Shown here: in pieces, positions 1 to 5,254 of the stretch
How the letters are laid out: each line of letters starts with the position of its first letter
How positions within the stretch are numbered: position 1 is the first letter of the stretch
Assembly: GCA_027456925.1 (NCBI GenBank)
Contig: DAIDTZ010000147.1
Location: 1 to 5,254, forward strand
Direction: 5' to 3'
DNA from: Nitrospirota bacterium
Lineage (GTDB): Bacteria; Nitrospirota; UBA9217
Length of the DNA: 5,254 nt
The notes under the pieces: model-generated
Databases searched by the model: none
The model's input: the letters and a program-made list of their open reading frames with translations, nothing else
Told to the model about the DNA's origin: nothing
Position numbers and translations under genes: made by a program

Positions 1-2201
1 CCAATGAACAGCTGAACGTCGTCGATTTGCTTGAATACCTTGCCGGACCTCGATGCGGGAAGGTAAATGGTAAAGATGGTGCCCACGCCCAATTGCGACT
101 CGGCGATGATATGGCCTCCATGCTTCTTGATGATGGAGTAAGACGTGGCAAGCCCAAGTCCGCTCCCTTTTTGCTTGGTGGTAAAGTAAGGATCAAAAAT
201 CTTCGGCAGGTGCTCCTGGGCGATGCCGACGCCGTGGTCCTGCACGCTGACCTTGACGTAGGCCCCCGGACAAAGCGGAAGCCCGCTTGACCCGGTCATC
301 ACGTTGTTTTCACAGCGGATCGTAATGACCCCTCCTGCGGGCATGGCATGGTCGGCGTTGATGACGAGATTGTGGATGACCTGGCTGATCTGGCCTTCAT
401 CGATATCAAGCAGCCAAAGATTATCGGCAAAATAAAAATCATAACGGACCCGCGAGCCGCGCAGGGCAAAACCCGCAGCCTCTTTGACCAGGTCATTGAT
501 CGCGGTCGTCTTTTTTACAGGAGAACCTCCCTTGGAAAACGTGAGGAGCTGCCGCGTCAGGTCCTGCGCGCGGAGGGATGCCCGCTCTGCCGCTTCCAGC
601 TGCCGATACGGAGTGTCCTCGTGCTTCATATCGAGCATCGCCAGCGAGATGTTCCCCATGATCGAAGCAAGCAGATTGTTGAAATCGTGAGCAATGCCGC
701 CGGCGAGGATGCCCAGGGATTCCAGTTTTTGCGCCTTGAGCAGTTCCTCTTCCATCCGCTCCCGGTCCTCGATCTCCTTACGAAGTTTCTCGTTCGCCTG
801 GGTCAGTTCCCGCGTGCGGTCCTCGACGAGCTTCATCAATTGTTCACGGTGCCGCCTCAGAATCCCTTCCGCCTGTTTCTGCTCGGTGACGTCGCGGATG
901 ATGCCCACCATGGCAATAGGCTTGCCCTGCTCATTCTTGACCATCGACGTGGAGATCCAGACGGGAAAGACCCTGCCGTCCTTGTGAACCACCATCAGTT
1001 CGCCGTTCCATCGCCCCGACATTTTCAAATGCGGAATAATGACCCGGTCGGCAAATTCCCTGTCCGCGTTCATTTCATTGACGTGTTTGCCCGCCAGTTC
1101 GCTTGGAGAAAAACCGTAAATCTCCTCCACGGCCTTATTCGAATAGACAACCGTTCCATCGAGATCGACGATCTGGATCCCGTCCATCGCCTCTTCAATG
1201 GCCTCCGAAAAAAGCTTCAGCTGTTCTTCCGCCCTTTTTCGGACCGTAATGTCCCTGACAGCTTCGATGCCGGCTATAACCTGTCCCGTGGAGTCCCTGA
1301 GCAGAGAAGCTTTTATTTCCAGCGTTTGCATCTCATGGCCTCTGACGATCGATTTCTCCAGGGTGTGGATCTGCCCATCGTGGAAGGAAGCGGCCACGGG
1401 ACAGCCTTCGCAGATATGCCCGCCCTGAGAATACGCAAGGTAACAAATTTCTCCGACCCGGTCCCCCTCGGGCATGCTTTTTTGCACGTCGTTCTGGTAG
1501 ATTATCCTGAAGTCCCGATTCAGGATGTTGATGCCGTCGCCGATGGCGGTGATGATGGCTTCCGATCTCGCCTTCTCATCCTCGATTTTTGCGATGGCTA
1601 TTTTCAGCCCCTCTTCGGCTTCCTTGCGCTTGGTGATATCCCGTGCGATTCCCTGGGTGCCTGCAAATGCTCCCTTCCCGTCCCTTAAGAAGTGCACGTT
1701 GTGGATCACGGAAATAACGTTGCCGGTCCCGGTAAGATAGCGATTCTCGAAGTTGAATACGTCGATGTTCTGCTCGATCATTTCCCGGCATCTTTCGCCG
1801 GTCTTTTCGCGGTCGTCGGGATGAATCAATTCAAGCCACGGCCGTCCGATGACCTGTTCAGGAGAGTATCCCAGGATTTTATAAGCCGCATCGTTCATGA
1901 ATGTCTGGTTCCCGTCTTTATCCGAAACGTAAATGATGTCGGAGGCCAGTTCCACGAGGTTCTCGTACCGGTTTTCAGCCAGTCGGCGCTTCGTTTTCAT
2001 TCGAATGATCACAACACTGAAAATGATCAGACTAAGGGCCACGAAACTTCGGAAGTAAAGTTCATGGGCGGAGAAGTCAAGAAGGGAGGGCAAAAAAGGT
2101 TCATGGAAAGCAAGGTGGTCAATGCAGGCGTCAATGACCCAAAGGAGAAGGGACCCGGCAAAGGAAAGGGCGATAATCGCTTGTTTGTCTTTCATCTTCA
2201 T
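1..2201 (-). CDS. Multi-PAS membrane sensor histidine kinase, 3' end outside the window (probably hybrid)
   Basis: The frame is open from ATG at 2201 to the left edge, giving 733 codons with no stop. An in-frame TGA two codons upstream excludes a longer start, and GGTGACC is well placed before this ATG. Two hydrophobic helices (about residues 7-26 and 52-67) enclose a short loop of about 25 residues ending in HELYFR. PAS 1 is about 78-190 (HPDDR at 127-131), PAS 2 about 213-320 with C253, C264 and C267, and PAS 3 about 326-440. A charged coiled coil (about 440-490) leads to HisKA with GGIAHDFNN, phosphoacceptor H505. The ATPase domain has the N box (NLVINADHAM, 611-620), DHGVGI (655-660), IFDPYFTTK (668-676) and GSGLGLATS (679-687). 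By family knowledge it autophosphorylates in response to an unknown cue. Because the frame continues past the ATPase domain, a C-terminal receiver domain is likely (inference). Its ligand and partner regulator cannot be read from the window. Confidence 0.96.
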   Translation of the reverse strand, partial: MKMKDKQAIIALSFAGSLLLWVIDACIDHLAFHEPFLPSLLDFSAHELYFRSFVALSLIIFSVVIIRMKTKRRLAENRYENLVELASDIIYVSDKDGNQTFMNDAAYKILGYSPEQVIGRPWLELIHPDDREKTGERCREMIEQNIDVFNFENRYLTGTGNVISVIHNVHFLRDGKGAFAGTQGIARDITKRKEAEEGLKIAIAKIEDEKARSEAIITAIGDGINILNRDFRIIYQNDVQKSMPEGDRVGEICYLAYSQGGHICEGCPVAASFHDGQIHTLEKSIVRGHEMQTLEIKASLLRDSTGQVIAGIEAVRDITVRKRAEEQLKLFSEAIEEAMDGIQIVDLDGTVVYSNKAVEEIYGFSPSELAGKHVNEMNADREFADRVIIPHLKMSGRWNGELMVVHKDGRVFPVWISTSMVKNEQGKPIAMVGIIRDVTEQKQAEGILRRHREQLMKLVEDRTRELTQANEKLRKEIEDRERMEEELLKAQKLESLGILAGGIAHDFNNLLASIMGNISLAMLDMKHEDTPYRQLEAAERASLRAQDLTRQLLTFSKGGSPVKKTTAINDLVKEAAGFALRGSRVRYDFYFADNLWLLDIDEGQISQVIHNLVINADHAMPAGGVITIRCENNVMTGSSGLPLCPGAYVKVSVQDHGVGIAQEHLPKIFDPYFTTKQKGSGLGLATSYSIIKKHGGHIIAESQLGVGTIFTIYLPASRSGKVFKQIDDVQLFI

Positions 2202-2202
2202 A

Positions 2203-2209
2203 GGTCACC
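2203..2209 (-). promoter_or_regulatory. Shine-Dalgarno sequence of the kinase
   Basis: GGTGACC matches the 3' half of the extended Shine-Dalgarno sequence (AGGAGGTGATC). Counted from its GG, six bases separate it from ATG 2201, whereas the second ATG (2195) would be 12 away. This favours the MKMKDK start over the start two codons later. The match lacks the AGGAGG core, so initiation may be modest. Confidence 0.5.
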
Positions 2210-2242
2210 GGGGGAATATGCGGCCCTCACAGAAATGACACT

Positions 2243-2270
2243 ATTTTAACCAAAGAACAGAATATGTCAA
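2243..2270 (-). promoter_or_regulatory. Sigma-70-type promoter of the kinase gene
   Basis: On the minus strand there is a perfect -35 hexamer TTGACA (2270-2265), a 16-base spacer, and a -10 hexamer TAAAAT (2248-2243) matching the consensus at five of six positions. The start of transcription would fall near 2236, leaving a leader of about 35 bases before ATG 2201. This means the kinase has its own promoter and is not simply the tail of the upstream operon. The 16-base spacer is one shorter than optimal but common. Confidence 0.75.
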
Positions 2271-2295
2271 TTGAAGAGTTCGTCGGCGGGCGCTC

Positions 2296-2313
2296 CTGTT
2301 ATTCAATAAACAG
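2296..2313. repeat. Small AT-rich inverted repeat upstream of the kinase promoter
   Basis: CTGTT at 2296-2300 is the exact complement of AACAG at 2309-2313, with an AT-rich centre that also pairs if one base is bulged. It lies about 26 bases upstream of the -35 hexamer of the kinase promoter, where an activator or repressor could bind. With only five certain pairs it may equally be chance. Confidence 0.3.
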
Positions 2314-2369
2314 CCGGAACAAGTATGGGGAATGCGAGGGAGAGGAGGCGGCCCCCGTTCTCCCCAACA

Positions 2370-2387
2370 GGGTTACTATCCTAACCC
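2370..2387. repeat. Short hairpin, GGGTTA/TAACCC
   Basis: GGGTTA (2370-2375) and TAACCC (2382-2387) are perfect complements around a six-base loop. A further CCGG...CCGG pair follows at once (2386-2398). There is no T-run on either side, so it does not look like an intrinsic terminator. It borders the larger inverted repeat and could be part of the same intergenic element. Confidence 0.4.
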
Positions 2388-2407
2388 GGATAAACCGGAG
2401 AAGCTCT

Positions 2408-2503
2408 TGCGCAAAGCCGCCAAGCACGCAAAGGAACCATTAACTCATGGCATAATTCCGAAAAATCCTTTGGCTTTCTTTGCGACGCTGCGGCTTTCGC
2501 GCG
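2408..2503. repeat. Imperfect inverted repeat of about 95 bases with CGCAAAG-type arms
   Basis: The left arm (2408-2438) and the reverse complement of the right arm (2472-2503) agree at roughly two dozen positions, with small bulges. Shared blocks are GCGC, AAAGCCGC, AGC and CGCAAAG. Each arm is itself made of degenerate units of 8-9 bases: CGCAAAGC, CGCCAAGCA and CGCAAAGGA on the left; CGCGAAAGC, CGCAGCGT and CGCAAAGAA on the complement of the right. The 33-base middle contains a minor CCAT...ATGG pairing. As RNA from either strand it would fold into a long stem-loop. From general knowledge, dispersed intergenic repeats with GCAAAG-type arms occur in Geobacter-like and related genomes, and this looks like a single copy of such a class. 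It has no transposase and no visible target duplication. Confidence 0.65.
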
Positions 2504-2567
2504 AAATTAACTTGCCCTTTTGAGATGGATCTGATTTGTAACTGACGAAGCAGGCACGAGCGATCAA

Positions 2568-2584
2568 GTCGACAGCCTGTCAAC
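2568..2584. promoter_or_regulatory. 17-base near-perfect palindrome, possible operator
   Basis: GTCGACAGCCTGTCAAC has eight-base arms around a single central C, with one mismatch between the arms. It lies about 50 bases downstream of the TPR stop codon and about 300 bases upstream of the kinase promoter. The odd length and two-fold symmetry suit a dimeric helix-turn-helix regulator, but the distance from any visible promoter weakens that reading. The minus strand also carries TTGACA here, without a matching -10. Confidence 0.35.
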
Positions 2585-2635
2585 CAATCCCGTTGCGGAG
2601 CCGAGGACAAAGATCCACGATGCCGAACCGCAGAG

Positions 2636-3349
2636 CTATTTTGCTGTTTTTGCTTCACCCGGTTTCGGAGCAGGCATGATTTTCTGGACTTTGCCCAGGG
2701 CATCCATGCTCCAGGTGGTCCCGCCCAGCTTTTCCATGACGATTTTATACTTTGCTTCGGCCTCAGGCATGTTCCCCGCTGCTTCATACAGCCGGGCAAG
2801 TTCGACCGTGGCAACGCCCGGCCCCGTCAGCGCTTCCGCCTGCTGGAATGCTTTCCGCGCGTCGTCGAGTTTCCCCTGCCCCTCGTACACATATGCCATG
2901 CGCTGGTACACCAGGCCGAGCAGGTATTTATCACGGGAATATTCATGCACGAAGGCCTGATATTCTTTGAGCGCTTCATCCGCCCGTCCAAGGCTCACGA
3001 GACAATTGCCCACGTAGTATTGGGCAACCGCGCCGCTCGTCGTATGAGGATATTTTTTTTGCGCGTCGCGGAAGAGGTCGAGCGCCTTCCCGTAGTCCGC
3101 GCTCGCACCCGTAGCGGGGCTGTAGAATTCATACGCCGCGGCAACGAGCGGGGCAGCCTTCTGCTCCTGGGAGGAACGAAACATCGCATACCCCGCGATG
3201 AGGACGAGCGCCACCGCGGCAGCGATGGCGGCGATCCGCAACTGTTTCTGATACCCCGCCAGAGCGTGCTGGACCTTGTGAGCAAGGGTTACAATCTCCT
3301 GCTCTTGCTGGATTTTTACGGCGGAGCCTCTTTTCTTGATGGTCGGCAT
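2636..3349 (-). CDS. Membrane-anchored tetratricopeptide repeat protein, YfgM-like
   Basis: A 237-residue protein. The basic N-terminus (KK, R, K, then KQLR at 35-38) precedes one hydrophobic helix at about 39-57, predicting a short cytoplasmic tail and an extracytoplasmic remainder. Helical-pair TPR-like units follow at about 68-101, 106-140, 143-176 and 177-209, with typical residues such as YYVGNCLVSLGRADEALKEY and LARLYEAAGNMPEAEAKYK. The Pro/Lys-rich tail is probably disordered. This architecture and length resemble the YfgM/TPR_21 family, whose E. coli member assists envelope protein folding at SecYEG; that role here is inference. ATG 3349 was chosen because AGGAGG lies nine bases before it; an in-frame TTG at 3358 directly abuts AGGAGG and is unlikely. 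The gene lies 63 bases after the PHP gene. A run of eight A on the coding strand lies at 3060-3053. Confidence 0.88.
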   Translation of the reverse strand: MPTIKKRGSAVKIQQEQEIVTLAHKVQHALAGYQKQLRIAAIAAAVALVLIAGYAMFRSSQEQKAAPLVAAAYEFYSPATGASADYGKALDLFRDAQKKYPHTTSGAVAQYYVGNCLVSLGRADEALKEYQAFVHEYSRDKYLLGLVYQRMAYVYEGQGKLDDARKAFQQAEALTGPGVATVELARLYEAAGNMPEAEAKYKIVMEKLGGTTWSMDALGKVQKIMPAPKPGEAKTAK

Positions 3350-3358
3350 CTGCAACAA

Positions 3359-3364
3359 CCTCCT
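3359..3364 (-). promoter_or_regulatory. Shine-Dalgarno sequence of the TPR gene
   Basis: A perfect AGGAGG nine bases before ATG 3349. It decides the start: the in-frame TTG codons at 3358 and 3355 are too close to it to be used. Confidence 0.8.
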
Positions 3365-3387
3365 GGTAAAAGTAATTTAGCATTCGC

Positions 3388-3405
3388 GCTCCGGACGTAC
3401 GGAGC
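3388..3405. repeat. Hairpin between the PHP and TPR genes
   Basis: GCTCCG (3388-3393) and CGGAGC (3400-3405) are perfect complements around a six-base loop. No T-run follows on the minus strand, so it is unlikely to be a full intrinsic terminator. It lies 8 bases past the PHP stop codon and about 24 bases before the TPR Shine-Dalgarno sequence, where it could stabilise the upstream message or act as a weak attenuator. Confidence 0.45.
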
Positions 3406-3412
3406 TCGTTTG

Positions 3413-4075
3413 TTATTTTTTAAACGCGGCAGCGGCCTTCCCGGCAAGTTCCCGGGAATTTTTCAGCACGGCTTCCACCTGGCCCCTGGACAGCCCCGCG
3501 CCGAGCAAAATGTTCTGCGCCAGCTCGTCGGTGACCAGGTCGCCGGGTTCATGGGTATCGGTATCGATCACGAGTTTTGCTCCCGTGTCTCCGGCCATCT
3601 TCGCAACATGACCGTTGGATAAGCTGTGGCCCTTGCGCGTGGTGATCTCCAGATAGACGCCGTTCTTCGCGGCCAGCATGGCTTCGTCCTTCGTGATGAG
3701 CCCGGGATGCGCCAGGATGTCCACTTTGGCCTCGATCGCAGCGCGGTTCGTACCGGGATGGACCGGTTCGACGAGCGTCTCGCCGTGGGCCACGATGATT
3801 GCGGCCCCGAGCGAACGCGCCCGGTCCGTAAGCTCGGCAAAGGTCTCCGGCGGGATGTGAGTCAGTTCAATGCCCGGCAGCGCCGTGATTTTCCAGCAAC
3901 GGTTCAGTTCTTTGCATGCCGCAGCCACGCGCGGGATCGTAAAATCAAGGTTCGACGCATCGGCGTGGTCCGTAATGGCGATTACTTCGTAACCCTTCAT
4001 CACGGCGCGCCGAACGAGTTCCGACGGGACCAGCGCTCCGTCGCTGAACAAGGAATGAGTATGGAGATCGATCAT
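3413..4075 (-). CDS. PHP-domain phosphoesterase (histidinol-phosphatase-like)
   Basis: A 220-residue protein made of a single PHP domain. The expected metal ligands are all present in order: HTH (H5, H7) and D12 in the N-terminal motif, ITDHAD (D36, H37), E70 in PGIELTH, H97 in VAHGE, H123 in LAHPG, and D173 and H175 in DTDTH. PHP domains bind two or three metal ions and hydrolyse phosphoester bonds. This short, soluble form is usually labelled histidinol phosphate phosphatase domain-containing, but no histidine-biosynthesis gene is nearby, so the substrate is open. It lacks the extra domains of PolX, DnaE or the TrpH/YciV type. The start ATG at 4075 has GAGGAG five bases upstream, and the first residues MIDLHTHS match the normal start of the family. 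It follows the radical SAM gene by 40 bases and is probably co-transcribed with it. Confidence 0.92.
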   Translation of the reverse strand: MIDLHTHSLFSDGALVPSELVRRAVMKGYEVIAITDHADASNLDFTIPRVAAACKELNRCWKITALPGIELTHIPPETFAELTDRARSLGAAIIVAHGETLVEPVHPGTNRAAIEAKVDILAHPGLITKDEAMLAAKNGVYLEITTRKGHSLSNGHVAKMAGDTGAKLVIDTDTHEPGDLVTDELAQNILLGAGLSRGQVEAVLKNSRELAGKAAAAFKK

Positions 4076-4080
4076 GGTAG

Positions 4081-4086
4081 CTCCTC
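4081..4086 (-). promoter_or_regulatory. Shine-Dalgarno sequence of the PHP gene
   Basis: GAGGAG five bases before ATG 4075; it fixes the start at MIDLHTHS. Confidence 0.75.
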
Positions 4087-4090
4087 AAAG

Positions 4091-4107
4091 TTTCCCCCTG
4101 CGGGAAA
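4091..4107. repeat. Short hairpin between the radical SAM and PHP genes
   Basis: TTTCCC (4091-4096) and GGGAAA (4102-4107) pair perfectly around a five-base loop. On the minus strand the stem ends four bases before the PHP Shine-Dalgarno sequence and is not followed by a T-run, so it is not a terminator. It may affect translation or processing of the joint message, or be incidental. Confidence 0.35.
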
Positions 4108-4115
4108 ACGTGCTT

Positions 4116-5057
4116 TTATCGCTTTTTCCCCTGAAAACTTCCCTGTTTCTCCATAACAATATCGAGGTCGCGCAGGAACTCGCTTCGGGTCTTGTTCCAG
4201 ACAGGCGCGATCAGGATGTCGTCGGGAGCAGCGGCGAATAGCCGCTGGAGTATGATACGGGGAGAAAGCCTTTCGATGAAATCGGCAAGCATGGACAGGT
4301 ACTCTTCATATCCGAACGTCGGAAACGGCTTTGCCGCATACAGCTCGGCCAGGGCGGTCTCCTTCACCACCTGGAGTTGGTGGATCTTGAGAAATTCGAT
4401 CGGCAATTGTGAAAGTTCATCGGCCATGGCGAGCGTTTCGCCGCGCGTCTCCGTGGGCAACCCGAGAATAAGGTGCGCGCCGACCCTGATTCCCCTGTCC
4501 ACGGTCATGGCAAGGGCGTTTTTAAAACAGGCGTAATCATGGCCGCGGTTGATAAACTCCAGAGTCTTGTCATAAATGGACTGGAGACCGTACTCGACAA
4601 GGACAAAATGATCCTGGGCAAGGGTTTCCAGGAGGGCGATCTTTCCCTTGTCTACGCAATCGGGTCGCGTGCCGATGGCAAGTCCGATAACGCCGGGATT
4701 GTCGAGGGCCTCCCGGTAAAGCCGTTCGAGAACATCAACGGACGCGTAGGTGTTCGTGTAGGGCTGGAAATAGACGATGAACTTCTCCGCGCCGTAACGT
4801 GACCGAAGGTAAGGGATCCCCTTTTCTATTTGTTCGCGGAGCGAAGACGTGCTGGTGCATGCCGCAGGCCTGAAACTGTCGTTGTTGCAGTAAATGCATC
4901 CGCCCGTGGCAACCGTCCCGTCGCGGTTCGGGCAGGTAAACCCGGCATCCACGTTCACCTTATAGACCGGCACATGGTACAGGTCCTTCATGTACTGGCC
5001 AAAAGCGTTGTACCGTCTCATCGATGTTTTTTTATTGGAGATTTCAGCTACTTTCAT
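4116..5057 (-). CDS. Radical SAM protein of the YhcC family (TIGR01212)
   Basis: A 313-residue protein from ATG 5057. The family hallmark is clear: DAGFTCPNRDGTVATGGC followed by IYC gives C42, C54 and C57, a C-x11-C-x2-C motif binding the [4Fe-4S] cluster that cleaves S-adenosylmethionine. Further conserved blocks are YFQPYTNTYA (96-105), IGTRPDCV (128-135), EYGLQS (155-160), INRGHDYACF (169-178), HLILGLPTE (195-203) and KIHQLQVVK (224-232). They match what I recall of E. coli YhcC, about 309 residues. The protein is cytoplasmic, and the reaction of the family was not known to me. An in-frame ATG at 5135 would add 26 residues, but an extended -10 promoter lies inside that stretch and the extra residues are unlike the family, so the short start is preferred. 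AGG lies six bases before ATG 5057; ATG 5060 is nearly as plausible. It is probably the first gene of a three-gene unit. Confidence 0.94.
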   Translation of the reverse strand: MKVAEISNKKTSMRRYNAFGQYMKDLYHVPVYKVNVDAGFTCPNRDGTVATGGCIYCNNDSFRPAACTSTSSLREQIEKGIPYLRSRYGAEKFIVYFQPYTNTYASVDVLERLYREALDNPGVIGLAIGTRPDCVDKGKIALLETLAQDHFVLVEYGLQSIYDKTLEFINRGHDYACFKNALAMTVDRGIRVGAHLILGLPTETRGETLAMADELSQLPIEFLKIHQLQVVKETALAELYAAKPFPTFGYEEYLSMLADFIERLSPRIILQRLFAAAPDDILIAPVWNKTRSEFLRDLDIVMEKQGSFQGKKR

Positions 5058-5105
5058 CATCAACCTGGTTCCGGGACCCGTAACTAAAGATGGAAGAGTC
5101 TCGAT

Positions 5106-5114
5106 ACTATACCA
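5106..5114 (-). promoter_or_regulatory. Extended -10 promoter of the radical SAM/PHP/TPR unit
   Basis: The minus strand reads TGGTATAGT, a TG-N extension plus a -10 hexamer matching TATAAT at five of six positions. No good -35 hexamer is seen at the proper distance, which is usual for extended -10 promoters. Transcription would start near 5099, about 40 bases before ATG 5057. The position argues against translation from ATG 5135. Confidence 0.55.
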
Positions 5115-5254
5115 GAGGCGGGCAAAAAAATCCATAAAGGAATCGCGATTTCAGGCTGTAGGGTCGCATCCTGACGGGAAACAAACCGACACCTCCCCCT
5201 TTCTCCTGAAAGATTTTCCGGTCCTGAGCAGGTATATCAGATTTCATCCTCTGG
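5115..5254. other. Upstream region at the right edge, no gene assigned
   Basis: On the minus strand a frame is open from the window edge to TAG at 5109-5107, with ATG at 5246. It could be the tail of an upstream gene or a chance frame; the roughly 46 residues from that ATG show no recognisable motif and there is no spaced ribosome site. A perfect ten-base palindrome AATCGCGATT lies at 5141-5150, about 27 bases upstream of the -10 element. No terminator is evident. Confidence 0.35.

Larger units (their letters stand above)
2202..2635. other. Gene-free gap between the TPR gene and the kinase
   Basis: About 430 bases without a credible coding region; the short open frames in it have no ribosome site and no protein-like composition. 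It contains, in minus-strand order, a 17-base palindrome, a large imperfect inverted repeat, two smaller hairpins and the kinase promoter. A purine/pyrimidine-biased GC-rich patch lies at about 2326-2366 (GGGGA and GGGAGA facing TCTCCCC). No hairpin followed by a T-run was found after the TPR stop codon, so the site where the upstream operon ends is not evident. Confidence 0.6.

Noticed and set aside
348..1688. Plus-strand open frame of 446 codons opposite the kinase.
   Set aside because: It is exactly antisense to the PAS, HisKA and ATPase domains, whose motifs are unmistakable on the minus strand. Its translation has no recognisable domain and is biased as expected from reading the complement of GC-rich codons.
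2408..2503. CRISPR array or insertion-sequence end.
   Set aside because: The repeat is an inverted pair with very short internal units, not direct repeats with regular unique spacers, and no transposase or Cas gene is present.
2332..2523. Plus-strand frame of 63 codons in the gap.
   Set aside because: Most of it is the inverted repeat; there is no protein-like pattern. The purine-rich bases near its start fall after the ATG, not before it.
2594..2632. TGCGG...CCGCA pairing just after the TPR stop codon as a terminator.
   Set aside because: Only five pairs, a 29-base loop and no T-run follow; it does not meet the usual form of an intrinsic terminator.
2440..2814. Minus-strand frame of 124 codons reaching from the TPR gene into the inverted repeat.
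   Set aside because: It overlaps the TPR gene in another frame, has no ribosome site, and its tail is simply translated repeat sequence.
2945..3622. Plus-strand open frame of 225 codons across the TPR and PHP genes.
   Set aside because: It spans the gap between two well-supported minus-strand genes and overlaps both; its composition is that of a complement frame and no family is recognised.
5107..5253. Minus-strand frame of 46-49 codons at the right edge as a small gene.
   Set aside because: AGAGG directly abuts the ATG with no spacing, the residues match no family I know, and the frame ends inside the promoter of the next gene. It could be the end of an upstream gene, which the window cannot show.

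Overview
All supported genes lie on the minus strand. They read, from the right end leftwards, as a YhcC-type radical SAM protein, a PHP-domain phosphoesterase, a membrane-anchored TPR protein, and then, after a gene-free gap of about 430 bases, a large multi-PAS sensor histidine kinase that runs off the left edge. The DNA is moderately GC-rich by eye. The kinase type (several PAS domains, one with a C-x10-C-x2-CP motif), the YfgM-like TPR protein and the GCAAAG-type intergenic repeat together suggest an environmental, probably anaerobic bacterium of the Desulfobacterota/Geobacterales or Nitrospirota kind. That placement is an inference from style; no marker gene here fixes it.

Right part (about 3350-5254): an extended -10 promoter (TGGTATAGT) precedes the radical SAM gene. 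The next two genes follow after gaps of 40 and 63 bases, each with a strong Shine-Dalgarno sequence, so the three probably form one transcription unit. The radical SAM protein has the C-x11-C-x2-C cluster motif of its family, the PHP protein keeps the full set of metal ligands, and the TPR protein has a single N-terminal membrane anchor and a predicted extracytoplasmic TPR domain. No shared pathway can be read from these three.

Middle part (2202-2635): no credible gene. It holds a near-perfect 17-base palindrome just after the TPR gene, a hairpin-forming inverted repeat of about 95 bases whose arms are built from degenerate CGCAAAG units, some smaller hairpins, and a strong sigma-70-type promoter (TTGACA, 16-base spacer, TAAAAT) for the kinase.

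Left part (1-2201): the first 733 codons of the kinase: two membrane helices, three PAS domains, a coiled coil, a HisKA dimerisation/phosphoacceptor domain with the AHDFNN box, and a complete HATPase domain. The frame is still open at the edge, after the end of the ATPase domain, so a C-terminal receiver domain (hybrid kinase) is likely but not visible.

Nothing here is clearly a new system. The most notable items are the cysteine-bearing PAS domain, the intergenic inverted repeat and the palindromes near promoters.
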